DNA from: Coix lacryma-jobi var. lacryma-jobi
Lineage: Eukaryota > Streptophyta > Magnoliopsida > Poales > Poaceae
Length of the DNA stretch: 64,000 nt
NCBI GenBank assembly: GCA_009763385.1
Contig: CM019827.1
Location: forward strand, 116,401,204 to 116,465,203
Direction of reading: 5' to 3'
Both the position numbers and the translations under genes were made by a program. Every line of letters begins with the position of its first letter. Positions within the stretch are counted from its first letter, which is position 1. The notes under the pieces are model-generated. The model was not told the origin of the DNA. It ran no database searches and saw only the letters and a list, made by a program, of their open reading frames with translations. Shown here one piece after another: positions 1-11,411 of the stretch.

Positions 1-316
1 ACCCCGAGAAACGGCGACCGAAACCGTGATGCTCACGACCCTTGGAAGAGGGTGGATGATCCCTAGGATCACAGCGGAGCACCACCAAGAAGAAGCAAAC
101 CAAACTCCAAAAGTTCCGGCTCGAACACAACCCCAAAAACCAAGTCCCGGACGTAGATAGACGGCTACGTCGAGAAACTCCTAAATACTTATGCTAACAA
201 GTAGCAAAGATACCTAGAGAGGTTCCTTGGTCAACTACAGGGCCAAACGAGAAGTCCGGAAACCATGCGAACAAGCCGGGAGAGCAAACGCACTAAACCG
301 GAAGACTCAGGCAATT

Positions 317-457
317 CCCGGACTGTCCGGCCCTGGGGTCCCAGACTGTCCGCGGCAGGGGCGGACTGTCCGCCAAGCAGTCCCGGACTGTCCGCCGGCA
401 GAAACACCAAAACAGCAAGGTTGCTGAACCCTTGCTGGACGAGTCCCGGACTGTCCG
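317..457. repeat. Array of CGGACTGTCCG-type palindromes in LTR
   Basis: Several copies of an 11-bp interrupted palindrome (CGGAC, one central base, GTCCG), often extended to GCGGACTGTCCGC, with short unrelated spacers. Equivalent arrays occur at 2071-2336, 35284-35555, 41130-41278, 57582-57935 and 63662-63903. Confidence 0.8.
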
Positions 458-1222
458 CGACCTTGCAGAGAGGGCGATTTTGGTCGCCTTCTCTCCAAAT
501 CTCTCCAAATCCGATCCAACTCAAAATCCCAAGTTCCCAAACATGGAGAAGATGATCACGGGGTAGTCAGGAGACTATCCCCAAGAAATCATCCGCTCAA
601 ATCAACCAAATCACCGGGAAATCAAAAGGGAAGGTGGATGAACGGAAGAGCGCCACGAAAATGAAATCGTCCTGATCTATTCGATCATGAGGTGTTAGAT
701 GAATTCCTTTGGTCGAAATGACCTACTCAATGATACGAACAAAATGATTCAAACGGATTTCGCAAAGACGCACTAGAGAGGGAGATCGAGTGACGGGAAA
801 ATCGCGAAGAAACGAAGAACGCGAAGAACACGTATCAAAATGCGAATCAAGTCATCGATCTGCACTGCAACAGTGAGGATACGGCCTCACTTCCTCGAAT
901 CAACAGTACACAGAGGCAAGTCTCTCTGCGGATCTCAGCTAGCTACAGCAGGGGATGGGAGAGCAGGAAACCCTAAGTGCGAAAGAGCAAAATGACTGAG
1001 ATAAGGGGAGGAGGGTGTCTCCCTACTACTTATCCTAATTCTAACCTAAGTCTAATTCCTACTCTACCCCTCTCTATTCTAATTACAGAGCGAACCAGCT
1101 AAACCCTAGGGTTATTCTGGACCAACTCGGTGGTAGGTGTATTCGACGGCCACGCCCGCACAATTCGAAGCGTTGCCTCGACGCAACCTCCAGATTGCCA
1201 CCACGTGCCGCCCTCGCTCTGC

Positions 1223-1496
1223 ACCCCCGGTTTTGTGGCCCAAACCGGGAAACCAGCTTTTTCCAGCCAACCCCCGGTTTTGAGGCCCAAACCGGGAAAC
1301 CAGCCCACCAGCATCTGAGTTTTGAGGCCAAACTCAGCAAACCCTCAGAGCCCAGGTTTTGAGGCCCAAACCTGGAAACCGTCCTCAGCCCGAGTATTGT
1401 GGCCAAACTCGGAAACCGTTCACGCCCTGGTTTTGAGGCCCAAACCTGGAAACCGTCCATCTGATGGTTTTTCCCTGGCTCTACCACCAAACCGAC
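1223..1496. repeat. Hairpin array with variable complementary stems
   Basis: Consecutive units of about 40 bp. Each has a loop-like core TTTTGAGGCCCAAA or TTTTGTGGCCAAA, flanked by arms that differ between units but pair within a unit (CCCGG/CCGGG, CGAG/CTCG, CCAGG/CCTGG) and followed by GAAACC. Sister LTRs carry the same array. Confidence 0.85.
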
Positions 1497-1838
1497 GTCG
1501 TAGATGGGATGCACCTCCCGTGCATCCCGTCCACCGACACGTGTACCCGAGTCCACGACTCAGGCAACACATGACCGCACTTCTTCACTTGTCGTCGTCA
1601 CTGGCTGCCAGCCACCACAGCTGATCCTCGGGCCTCTGGTCCCTCAGTTCAAGCCTCACGTCCGCCCTTCGCCACTCTCGGTCCATCGGCACGGCACGTC
1701 TCTACTTGACCGTCACCTCGCCTTCGATCATTGTATCCGTGCTCGACACCTACACAACACAAGCCAAAGAACAAGCGCATCATACCAGTTGACAATCACT
1801 CATCACTCAGAGACCCAGCATACACCCATGTATCCGCA

Positions 1839-3732
1839 CCAAGCGATACCAAACCAAGAACCAAAAGGCACTAGGACAAGTCTGACCCCCAAAAACCATG
1901 TCTCGAACGTAGATGGAAGGCTACGTCGAGAAATCCCCAAATACTGATGCTAACAAGTAGCAAAGATACCTAGAGAGGTTCCTTGGTGAACAATAGGGCC
2001 AAACGAGAAGTCCGGAAACAAAGCTAAGAAGCCGGTTGAGCACACGCACAAAACCGGAGGCTTCAGCCAAATCCCGGACTGTCCGGCACTAGGGTCCCGG
2101 ACTGTCCGCCCCTACTGCGGACTGTCCGCGAGGGGTTGGCGGACTGTCCGTCGGCCAAATACCAGAATCAGCAAGGTTGCTGAACAGTCCCTGGACGTTC
2201 CCGGACTATCCGCGAGTCCCAACGGCGGACTGTCTGCGGTTCAAAAAGGACTCGTCCAACAGCGTGGAGTCAGGCCACGGGTCTGACCGACCCTGACGCG
2301 CGGACTGTTCGCGACCCTAACGGCGGACTGTCCGCGGATGAACAGAGAGGGTGAATTTGGTCGCCCCTCTCACGAGTCTTCCCAAATCCGAATCAAAACT
2401 CAATCCCACGTTCCCAAACTTGGAGAGGATGATCACAAGGTAGTTGGGAGAATATCCTCAAGAAATCATCCGCTCAAATCAATTCAATCACCGGGAAATC
2501 GAAACGGGAGGAGTATGAACGAAAAAGCACCACGAAAACGAAATCAACCCGATCTACTTGTTCGTGAGGAGTTAGATGAATTCCTTCGGTGGAAATGATC
2601 TCCACACTATAAAGAACAAGTTGATTCAAACGGATTTCACAAAGACGCAGTAGAGTGGGAGATCGAGTGACGGAAAAATCGCGGAGAAACGAAGAACACG
2701 ATCAAAACGCGAATCAAGTCATCGATCTGCAACCGTGTGGCTACCACACGCTACAACAGTGAGATTACAGTCTCACTTCCTCAAAATCTCCAGTACATAG
2801 AGGTATGGTTCTCTGCGGATCTCAGCAAGCTACAGCAGGGGATTGGGAGAGCAGGAAACCCTAGAAGCAAAGAGCAAATGACTGAGATGGAAGGGGAGGA
2901 GGGTGTCTCCCTCTACATATCCTAATTCTAATTCCTACTCTACCCCTCTCTAATTATAGAGTGAACCAGCTAAACCCTAGGGTTATTCTGGACCAACTCG
3001 AAGATGCTGGTGATCCGACGGCCACGCCCGCACAACTGGTAGCGTTGCCTCGACGCAACCTCACCGATTGCTGCCACGTGCCGCCACCGCTCTGCTCGTC
3101 CTTTTCACGGACTCCGCCCTCGGTTTTGAGGCCCAAACCGGGAAACCAGCCTTCACGACCAACCCCCGGTTTTGAGGCCCAAACCGGGAAACCAGCCGAC
3201 CATAGCCTGAGTTTTGTGGCCCAAACTCAGCAAACCCGCGGCACCCATGTTTTGAGGCCCAAACCTGGAAACCGTCCTCAGCCCGAGTTTTGTGGCCCAA
3301 ACTCGGAAACCATCAGCGCCCAGGTTTTGAGGCCCAAACCTGGAAACCGTCCACTTGGTGGTTTTTCTGTGGCTCAACCACCAAACCGAAGCCGTAGAGG
3401 GGATGCACCGCCCGTGCACCCCGTCCACCGACACGTGTCCCTAGGTTCTCGACCCGAGCAACACCGTGCCCCGCAAGTCTTCGCTCGTCGCTGTCCCAGG
3501 CTGTCAGCCACCACAGCTGATCCTCAGGCCACCGGTCCCTCAGTCCAAGCCTCATGTCCGCCCTTCACCGCTCCTGGTCCGTCGGCATGACACGTCTCTA
3601 CTTGACCTTCACCTTTCCCTCGATCACTGTTTCCGTGCTCGACACCTGCACAACACAAGCCAAAGAACCTGCGATCAAACCCGTTGACAATCACTCATCA
3701 CTCGAGACTCGGCATACACCCATGTATCCGCA
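1839..3732 (-). mobile_element. Second Copia (SIRE/Ji-like) LTR
   Basis: A reverse-oriented LTR of the family also seen at 33960. It begins mid-LTR at the junction with the previous LTR and ends with the complete 5' terminus GTATCCGCA at 3732. It contains a CGGACTGTCCG array (2071-2336), a hairpin array (3117-3387) and a perfect GACACGTGTC palindrome (3430-3439). It interrupts the gag-protease ORF of the Gypsy element to its right, whose reading frame resumes at 3733. The other end of the insertion is outside the window, so the target duplication cannot be checked. Confidence 0.85.
3117..3387. repeat. Hairpin array with variable complementary stems
   Basis: Same structure as at 1223-1496. 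Stems of successive units are CGG/CCG, CGG/CCG, TGAG/CTCA, ATG.AGG-like, CGAG/CTCG, CAGG/CCTG and finally GGTGG/CCACC, each pairing around a TTTTGWGGCYCAAA-type core. Confidence 0.85.
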
Positions 3733-5249
3733 AAAATCATGAAATCAGCAGGAACATAGGAGCCTCTAATTTGAACAGGTAAATCAGTTACTATCCCTTC
3801 TATATAGCAAGTGGATTGATCAGCTAGCACAACATAGGCAGATGTGGATGACATGGGTGGAAAGAACGAGTTTTCATAAAAATCTTTAGATAGAATGTTC
3901 ACACTCGATCCTAAATCACACATGGCATTTTTAAAGACTTCACCAAAGATTGAGCATCTAATTATGGGACTAGCAGGATCACCCTTTTTAACAGTCATGG
4001 TTTGATCTTCATAATAGCTAAAATATTTTATTTCAACCATATTTGCAGTTTCCATGTTAGGTTTAGCCGGAATTTTGCCAGTTTCAAAAGACGGTATGAT
4101 AGCTGCAAGTTGAGCTAATTGGGTTTCTAACATCTTATTAAAGCTAAGTTGACTTTTCAGAGCAGATGAGAAATCTTCCAATTTAGCATTTATGTTCTCA
4201 AGCATTTTATCATTTGACATTAATTTCTTATTCAAAAATTCAGTAGTTGTACCTTGAGAGTAGACTAGATTCTTTAAGAACGAGAAATTATCAGTACTTT
4301 GGAAATTAGAGTGAGGGAATGAATTATTACCTTGAGAGTTGGAGTGCTGATTCCATGCTTGATTTTGTTGGCGGAAACCGTTGTTGTTGTTGATGATGAT
4401 GAAGTTCAAATCTTCATGTAACTCGGGGCATTGGTTCCCAGAATGTCCAGTTTCTCCACAGACTTCACAAGTCATGTAGGATTCCAGAGATTGGACACTC
4501 TCTTGTTGGTTCATCTTCTCACAGCTGTCTAGCTTCTTTGCCAGCAGGTCCATCTTGGCCACGATCATGTCGGCCTCCATAAGGGAATGCATATCTCGCT
4601 TACGGGGCTGCACTCTCTCGTCATTCCATCCTTGGTTCGACACCATCTTCTCTATGTGAGCCTTAGCATCTGCAATATTCAGAGAAAAGAATGCACCGCC
4701 GACGGTGGCATCCAAATGGCTTCTAGAGAGTGGGGTTAGGCCAAGGTAGAAGTTCTGGATCAATAGCCAATCCTCCATACCATGGTGTGGACAAGAAGTG
4801 ACGTACTCTTGCATTCTCTCACAAGCCTCGGGAATAGATTCCTCGGCTTGTTGCGTAAAGCTGGAGATTTTGTTGTGAAGAGCGTTCGTCTTGCCCATCG
4901 GAAAGAATTTGGCGAGAAAAGCATTGGAACACTTGTCCCATGTGTCTACAGCGTTGCGATTGGTATAGAGCCATTGCTTCGCTTTTCCAAGGAGAGAAAA
5001 GGGAAAGAGACGAAGACGGATGGCTTCTTGGGTTATCCCCTTAATGGTGAAGGTGCCGCAAATCTCCAAAAATTGTTGGAGGTGAGCATTGGCATCCTCA
5101 TGAGCTTTGCCATAGAACGGGCTAGCTTGGACCATCGTGATCAGAGCTGGTTTCAACTCAAAATTGAGGTTGGCATCGATCACGGCTGGTCCTATCGCTA
5201 CATTGGCAGCAGAAGGAGCAAAAAACTCACGAATGGTCTTGTTGGCCAT
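3733..5249 (-). pseudogene. Gag-protease of an Athila/Tat-type Gypsy element (element D), interrupted
   Basis: Start chosen at the ATG at 5249 (MANKTIREFF), which follows the primer site; the open frame extends further upstream only because no stop intervenes. Residues ~30-200 look like a plant Gypsy capsid (an HLQQFLEICGTF segment, then LRLFPFSLLGKAKQWL). A CCHC zinc knuckle (CEVCGETGHSGNQC) lies at about residues 261-274. Near residue 445 there is a DLGSS motif, as in the aspartic protease of Athila/Tat elements. The frame is cut after about 505 residues by the Copia LTR ending at 3732, so protease, reverse transcriptase and integrase are displaced beyond the window. As a retroelement Gag it would form the particle and bind RNA. 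The interruption makes this copy non-functional. Confidence 0.85.
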
Positions 5250-5410
5250 CGTGAAGGTAGAACGAGATAAGAAAGAAATAAGTTGAAGAAGATGAAGGAA
5301 AAAGATAAGAAGCACTAAGGAAAGAAAGAATGGGGTAAGATGGGATTCGCTAAGCGCGAGCTTAAACGAAGATAAATTCGACACGGACTCAACCGATACA
5401 CCGATTGCCT

Positions 5411-5428
5411 TCCCCGGCAACGGCGCCA
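5411..5428 (-). other. Primer-binding site (tRNA-Asp-like) of element D
   Basis: The reverse complement reads TGGCGCCGTTGCCGGGGA, the 3'-end complement used by Athila/Tat Gypsy elements (tRNA-Asp type). It lies 4 bases from the LTR edge at 5433. Confidence 0.85.
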
Positions 5429-5432
5429 GAAA

Positions 5433-7258
5433 TGCTTGTTGGTAGTTCTTAACTACACCTAGGATAGGGTAGCTAAAGTAGCTATCTACTAATGCCAAGC
5501 GGGGTTGTCAGTCCCGACACTAGTAGGAAATAACTAGCAAGAATGCAATCTACAAGCAGGAGATTCTGCAAGCGCACAGAACTATCGTAGTAGCACTTCC
5601 CTGGGAGTACCAGGTGTCGATTTATTTGATCCCAAAGGAAGGCTAGGGTGGTGTATGAGTCGAGTCAAGGAGAGGATGAGAGTCGAAGAATAAGAAAAGG
5701 GAAAGAGGAGAAGAGGGGAGATGAAAGGGATGAGAGAGGATGAGAGGCTAGAAAGAATATATGGATGGATAGGTAAGGATGAATGAAATGGCTAAGGTAA
5801 GGTGGATAAATAGGTAGATAGATAGAATGGGATAACTAAGGATAACTAAAATAACCAACTAATAAATAATAACTATGAAGCAAGATAACTACGAAGCAAG
5901 ATAGGCAAATGTCAATAAAGCAACCAAGTTAAGTATAGTTTTATTCCTATCTTGTCAAGTACCGAGGCGTACTAGCCTTTACCACTGACTTAGGTTGAAC
6001 GCTAGCACAACGAGCCTTACTTTTAAACTGGGCCAACTACTTGGTGGAATTCAAGGCGCACAGGGCTGTCACCACCTGCTTGCTACCACAGCTATCCGGG
6101 GGTCCAGCCGTATCTGAAGGTAAGTCTATAACTAAGCACCATGCTTAATTATATTCTAACTATCTCTACCCTAGCTTTGAATAGAGACACCCTTGCGGAC
6201 GTCAGAGCAAATACTTGACTTAATAAGATAAACACTAAACTAACTAAGCAACCTATTGGCAAAGTTCAAACACTAAGCACACTAGAGATTAGCTACTATG
6301 GCTAAGTGAATTGAACTGTAGGATAGCTAGGCACTCAAGCAATCAATCAAGTATACTACTCAATACTGGTAAGTAGAATAAAGTAATACTTGAAATGATG
6401 AACCAGAATATAGTAAAGTGCTTGAGTAACAAGAGCAAAACCTGAACTGGAGATGAAGGAAGACTCTTCCCAGCTCCAGGACCGATCACTCGCACGCTTC
6501 TACTCTTGAGCTAAGCCTTGAGCAGCGCTTCCGCGAGGGCAATGAGGCAAGGATGCCTTTCTCTACTAGCTACCTACTTGCCCAAGCTTGGCTAAACCCT
6601 AAGCTATTAGCTCTCTAGCTCTAGCCTTGCTTTCTTTGCTTCCTTTCCTTCCTTGCTTGATCTGAAGTGACGCCTCCAGGGGGGTATTTATAGCCTTGTG
6701 GAGTGAGGGGGGTACTTATAGGGGGCAGCCAACCGACCTAGGGCAAACCCTAGTGGCGGGCGCCAGCCGTAGGTGGCAGCAGCCACCCCCCTGGCCGTTG
6801 GATGCACCGTCATTGATCCTACGATCTCTAGGGACTCCTCCAAGGCGGTTGCATGTCGGTTGCATGTCCAGATAATCGTCATTCGGTCATGATCCACGCC
6901 ACTCCCCTCCTGAGCCCTCTAATGACACTGACCTAGTGACCAAGGGCCAAGATTTGGCCCTGGGGTGGTCACACGGATTAGTGACGTGGCAGGGGGTGTT
7001 TGGGATTCTTCCTTGTGGCGGGCGCCACCTAAGGGTGGCGGGCGCCACCCCACTAGGGCCCAAATGGGCTCTGGTGAGTGGTCTCGGCCCCTGGTGGGTC
7101 CATGCTCTAAATTTGGTCCAAACCCTGTATTCAAATAAAAATCTATGGACATGTGGAATTTGGTTAGTTTGAAACCTATTTGACTACATTTCATGCCTTT
7201 TTGGTGAATTTTTGGGTAAAGTGTTGATGGTAAAACAGGTGTTTAAGGACCAACAACA
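5433..7258 (-). mobile_element. 5' LTR of Gypsy element D
   Basis: Bounded on the + strand by TGCTTGTTGG next to the primer site and by ...CCAACAACA near 7258 (end uncertain by about 3 bp), about 1.83 kb. It includes a purine-rich stretch with GATA/GAGA runs (5655-5830), a minus-strand TATA box, and near-palindromic GTGGCGGGCGCCAC motifs around 6754 and 7016-7050. No coding sequence seen. Confidence 0.75.
6685..6692 (-). promoter_or_regulatory. TATA box of element D LTR
   Basis: TATAAATA on the minus strand, in a GC-rich setting inside the LTR and correctly oriented for the downstream gag. Confidence 0.6.
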
Positions 7259-7479
7259 ACGCGCTCGACGAACGGTCTCCATTCGCCCAGGGTGAGAAGA
7301 TCTACATCGGCGACCAGGGCCTTCGTGGCCGGCTCCGCCTCCATCTCCAGACGCTACATGTCTCCCTCTGATGCTCGGGGACTTTGTCAAACTGTAGGCA
7401 TCCTTCGCCACTGGTTTTCTCCATATTTTATTTGTACATCATCATGTACTACTGCTCTCCATGTTTATTTTTCAGGGAC

Positions 7480-9120
7480 TTCGGCTTCGCTCGTCGCTGA
7501 AGCTCGAGGACTTCGCCATCCCTCGTCGTCGACCAGGCTCGTCGCTGCCTTTGCTCGTCGCCGCCGTCGCCCGTCGCCCACCCGACTCGTAGCCGCCATC
7601 GCTCATCGTCGACCAGGCTCGTCGCTGCCTTCGCCCGTCGCCGCCGTCGCTCATCGTCGACCAGGCTCGTCGCCGCCTTCGCCCGTCGCTGTCGTCGCTC
7701 GCCGCCGACCAGGCTCGGGGACTTTGCCTTCACTCGTCACTGCCTTCGCTCGTCATCGACCCGGCTCTTCACCGCCATCACTCGTCTTCGTCTTCACCCA
7801 TCGTCAACCGGGCTCATCGCCGAACCGCCCGACGCCCAAGATCGGATCTACATCAGGCTCGTCGCCTTCGCCCGTCGCTGCTGTCGCCGTCGTCGACCAG
7901 GATCGTCGCCGCCTTCGCCCATCGCCGTCGTCGCTCGTCGTCAACCAGGCTCGTCGCCGCCGTCGCTCGTCATTGACCGTGCTCGTCGCTGCTTTCGCCC
8001 GACGCTGTCGTCGCTCGTCGTCGACCAGGATCGTCGCCACCTCCACTCGTCGCCGTCTTCCCTCATCGTCGACCAGGCTCGTCGCCGCCTTCGCTCGTCG
8101 CCGCCGTTGCTCGTCGCCCACCCGACTTATAGCCGCCATCGCTCGTCGTCGACCAGGCTCGTCGTCGCCTTCGCCCGTCGCCGCCGTCGCTTGTCGTCGA
8201 CAAGGCTCGTCGCCGCCTTCGCCCGTTGCTGCCGTCGCTCGCCACCGACAAGGCTCGGGAACTTCGCCTTCGCTCGTCGCAATCCAGGCTCGGGGAATTC
8301 GCCTTCGCTCATCATCGACCCGGCTCTTCGCCGCCTTCACTCGTCGTCTTCACCCGTCGTCAACCGGGCTCGTCACCACCTTCGCCCGTCGTCGCCAGCG
8401 CTCGTCGTTGACCAGGCTCGTCGCCGCCTTCGCCCATCGCCGCCGTTGCTTGCCGCCGACCAGGCTCGGGGACTTCGCCTTCGCTCATCGCCATCTAGAC
8501 TCGGGGACTTCGGCTTCGCTCCTCGCCGCCTTCGCTCGTCTCCGACCAGGCTCGTCACTGCCTTCGTTCGTCACCGACCGGGCTCGTCGCCGCCTTCGCT
8601 CGTCGCCGCTTTGCTCGTCGCCACCTTCGCTCGTCGTCGTCTTCGCTCGTCGTCGACCAGGCTCCTCGCCGCCTTCGCTCGTCTCCGACCTGGCTCGTCA
8701 CCGCCTTCGTTCATCACCGACCGAGCTCAACGCCGCCTTCGCTCATTGATGCCTTCGCTCGTCGCCGCCGTTGCTCATCGTCGCCTTCCCTCGTCGCCGT
8801 CTAGGCTCGGGGACTTCGCCTTCGTTCGTCGTCGACCAGGCTCGGGGACTTCACCTTCGCTCGTCGCTGCCTTCGCTCGTCGCTGCCTTCGCTCCTCGCC
8901 GTCTTCGCTCATCGTCGTCTCGCCGCTGCCATCATTCGTCGCTGTTTTTGCTCGCTGCCGCCATCATTCGTCGCCGTCTTCTGTTTCCTAAGTAGAAGGT
9001 CGTAGGTTCATCAACCTGTCGCCAACCAGGTTCATCGACGTGGCCTTCACCGATCACTGACCAGGCTCGGGGACTTCGTCGTCTTCGCTCATCGCCGACC
9101 AGGCTTGGGAACTTCACTTT
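7480..9120. repeat. GC-rich degenerate minisatellite
   Basis: About 1.6 kb of imperfect tandem units built from GCTCGTCGCCGCCTTCG, GTCGTCGACCAGGCTCG and CTCGGGGACTTCGCC-type blocks. The 3-base periodicity creates long Arg/Ser-rich ORFs on both strands and in several frames, which I do not regard as genes. Confidence 0.85.
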
Positions 9121-9575
9121 CGCTCGTCGCCCAGGCTTGTTGGCCTGGCTTTCGTTCGTCGCCAGTGTGCATCAAGTCACTCCATGCTGTTCGGATCAGG
9201 GTGCTGATTTTGGGCAGCTCATCGGGGCACTTGATAAATGCTCTACAAGCTCGGCACCACGTGTCTTCAACACCTACTACCAAGCTCGGGGACTAAGTGG
9301 ATACACTTCACCCTGCGGTGAATGTATTTTCTTTTTCTCTGACATTTCAAGGACGCTCCGTCAAGTTGGACTTGCACAGAGTTCTACTAGGACATCGTTA
9401 TTCCTTACAGTCTTGCAAGCTCCAAGTAGATACACTTCACCAGAAGAAAGCTCTTCAAAAAATTTCTTGAGCACCTTACATCCTTCTGGCGAGACATACT
9501 TGCCCGACATCGACTTCGCCTGCTCAGACAAGCTCAAGACATCGTCACCAACGGATACAAAGTGCTCGGGGACTA

Positions 9576-10073
9576 GCTATGGGGATATAACCTCTGTATA
9601 CCCCCATGGACCTACATGGGCCCTTCGTCAAGGACAGCCCAGCTCGCGAGGCCTTGCAGCACATGACCGGCTCGCTGTGCTCGTCAAGGACTCTCGAGAA
9701 GCCTTGCCCATCAAGGAAGATCCTAGAGTTAGATCTGGATTCCTTGCCTTAAGGAACCGCTTGTAATCTGATAAGGACTCGACAACTGTAACCCTGCTCC
9801 CCGGCTATATAAGGCGAGCAGGGACCCCCTCTCATCTCATCTCCATCGGACCCGAGATGAACTCAGATCCTATCTGATCGCTCAATCAGCAATACAAACC
9901 AGCCACCAAAACATAGGACGTAGGGTATTACGGCGACTTGCCGGCCCGAACCTGTCTAAATCGCCGTCTCTCGTCCCTGTGTTTACGCTTTGCAGACGTC
10001 TCGCATGCCTCCGCCGTCTAATCTACTACCTTGGGCATACCCCTCGGTAGACTATCGACCATATTTCATCGAC
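9576..10073 (+). mobile_element. Probable 3' LTR of element J
   Basis: Contains a TATA box, the conserved segment ACGTAGGGTATTAC typical of Tat-type LTRs, and an end at ...TTTCATCGACA. The start is approximate because the canonical TG is degraded. Confidence 0.5.
9806..9812 (+). promoter_or_regulatory. TATA box of element J LTR
   Basis: CCGGCTATATAAGGCG context about 270 bp before the LTR end. Confidence 0.65.
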
Positions 10074-10424
10074 ATGTATCATGATGCCATGATGTACAAC
10101 ATTGATGAAATAACTGACAAAAGATTGAAAGCTCTTAAGGAGATGGAGAAAGACAAAGCCAGGGTTGCCAGAGTTTACAACAAGAAAGTAAAAAGTAAAT
10201 CGTTTCAAGTGGGGGCATTAGTATGGAAAACTGTACTGCCGCTTGGCTCGAAGAGCAATAAGTTTCGCAAGTGGTCGCCGAGTTGGGAAGGCCCTTATAA
10301 AGTGATCAAGGTGATATTTAGAAATGCATATATGCTAGAGATGTTACAAGGTGAAAGTCTCCCAAGAGGAATAAACGGAAGGTATTTGAAGAAGTATTTT
10401 CCAAGTGTTTGGCAAGAAGCCTGA
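10074..10424 (+). pseudogene. Integrase C-terminus of a Tat-type Gypsy polyprotein (element E)
   Basis: About 115 residues to a TGA stop: YHDAMMYNIDEITDKR, then a basic coiled segment, then KSFQVGALVWKTVLPLG and KWSPSWEGPYKV, ending in LPRGINGRYLKKYFPSVW. This is the integrase C-terminal (GPY/F-type) region of Tat-clade Gypsy polyproteins; integrase inserts element cDNA into the chromosome. Everything upstream (gag, protease, RT, RNase H and the integrase catalytic core) is missing here because the LTR of element J abuts it. An open frame runs back into that LTR to 9990 but is not part of the protein. No chromodomain is present, consistent with the non-chromovirus clade. Confidence 0.8.
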
Positions 10425-10566
10425 GTGCTCTCCAAACAATGGTCGATACATGTAGCGCCCTTAGAACAAAAATGTCTATGTTTATCCCTGGTTACTGAAT
10501 GACCGATGAGTTGGACATCATTGTTATTTGGTTTGTTTTTAGGTTGTACTAAAGATCACCTAAAAA

Positions 10567-10578
10567 TAGGGGGGCATA
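10567..10578 (+). other. Polypurine tract of element E
   Basis: AGGGGGGCA directly before the LTR start TGTTGATACTC; plus-strand priming site for reverse transcription. Confidence 0.65.
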
Positions 10579-11411
10579 TGTTGATACTCAAAAGTATCAT
10601 GAATGAATAATAAGGTTAGAAGATGTATTCGGTTCATAATTTTTTAAGGACGAATTTATGTTCTAATGCTTTATATTTGAAAGGTCGGATATTCTAAGTA
10701 AGATGGATCTGGTCGCTTGATATCTTCCGACCAATTGTGCTACTCCTGACAAGGTGACACTGGTCGGAAGCCCTAGAGTGATGATGAATACTGATCTAAG
10801 TGTCGATTCAAGGATCCTTTCTCTGTAAGGGTTATGAAGATCTATTGATCGGCGTAATTGGTTTGGGTTGTTGTCTGCAAAGCTCATTAAACTGGTTTAG
10901 TCGGTTTAAGAATCGATTCAATCAAGTTTACCTTGTTTAGTCTGGATTGGACTCTTGGATTCCATGTTTTGATGGAGTCCGGATAGGAAACATGGAAATC
11001 GTATCTGGAGATGTTTCGTATTGGGATAAGACCAACCCCCTCTATATATATGAGAGGATTATGGCCGATTGAGGCATCCAACCCTAATCGATCAAAATCA
11101 ATCTACTATCCCTTTTACCCCTTTCCTCTCTACTTTGTTGTTCGGCGTGTCTCCCGGTGAGGCTCGACGGTGCTCTAGGCAGCCTTGCTAGTCCTAGGGC
11201 AACCTCTACGTACTTCTCCCCAACGGGTCTTCCCGGGAGGAGTTCTAGAGTTACCAACACAAGGGACAAAAACCCAAAATTGGCCTAAACCGGTCCCTAG
11301 ATCAGTTTTCATTGGTTTAGTTAGGTTCCTTGCCGTGTCAGGTTGATCTGCAACCTCTTCAGGCGTTGTAGCCCTGCTGGTGTGTGATTCGGTTCACTTC
11401 CGACGTCAACA
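10579..11411 (+). mobile_element. 3' LTR of Gypsy element E
   Basis: Starts TGTTGATACTC after the polypurine tract and ends ...GACGTCAACA, about 833 bp, with a TATA box at 11043. The other LTR is not in the window, so the target duplication cannot be tested. Confidence 0.7.
11043..11050 (+). promoter_or_regulatory. TATA box of element E LTR
   Basis: TATATATA about 360 bp before the LTR end, in an otherwise mixed-composition LTR. Confidence 0.55.

Larger units (their letters stand above)
1..1838 (-). mobile_element. Copia (SIRE/Ji-like) LTR, left-truncated by the window
   Basis: This is an LTR of the same family as the LTR at 33960-35968, but in reverse orientation. It ends on the + strand with GTATCCGCA, the reverse complement of the family's 5' terminus TGCGGATAC. 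The first roughly 150 bases of the reversed LTR lie outside the window. It holds an array of CGGACTGTCCG-type palindromes (about 317-457) and a hairpin array (about 1223-1496). The GACACGTGTC palindrome seen in sister LTRs has one changed base here (about 1536-1545). Its complete 5' terminus abuts the middle of a second LTR at 1839, so it looks inserted into that LTR. ORFs inside it are spurious. Confidence 0.85.
7259..10073 (+). mobile_element. 3' end of a Tat-type Gypsy element (element J): 3' non-coding region plus LTR
   Basis: The left edge abuts the LTR of element D. It contains 'gctcggggact' phrases and a long GC-rich minisatellite, followed by an LTR of about 0.5 kb. That LTR starts near the GGGGATATAACC segment (about 9576) and ends near CATCGACA at 10073. 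The LTR has a TATA box at 9806. Just downstream is the integrase tail of another Gypsy element, so J appears inserted in it. No coding function is seen; long ORFs in the minisatellite are composition artefacts. Confidence 0.6.

Noticed and set aside
1223..1496. Possible CRISPR-like array
   Set aside because: Eukaryotic LTR context, short hairpin units with conserved cores and no unique spacers.
1322..1947. Pro/Lys-rich ORFs with a repeated KPGNRP motif in the LTRs (also near 3000-3600, 43300-43900, 58700-59550)
   Set aside because: They translate the hairpin array; frames are not maintained between copies.
7292..8749. 485-residue Arg/Ser-rich ORF and its antisense partners
   Set aside because: Product of a GC-rich minisatellite with three-base periodicity; open in several frames on both strands and resembles no protein.
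9990..10073. ATG-initiated extension of the Gypsy integrase fragment
   Set aside because: The first ~28 codons are LTR sequence of another element; the integrase match starts at about 10074.
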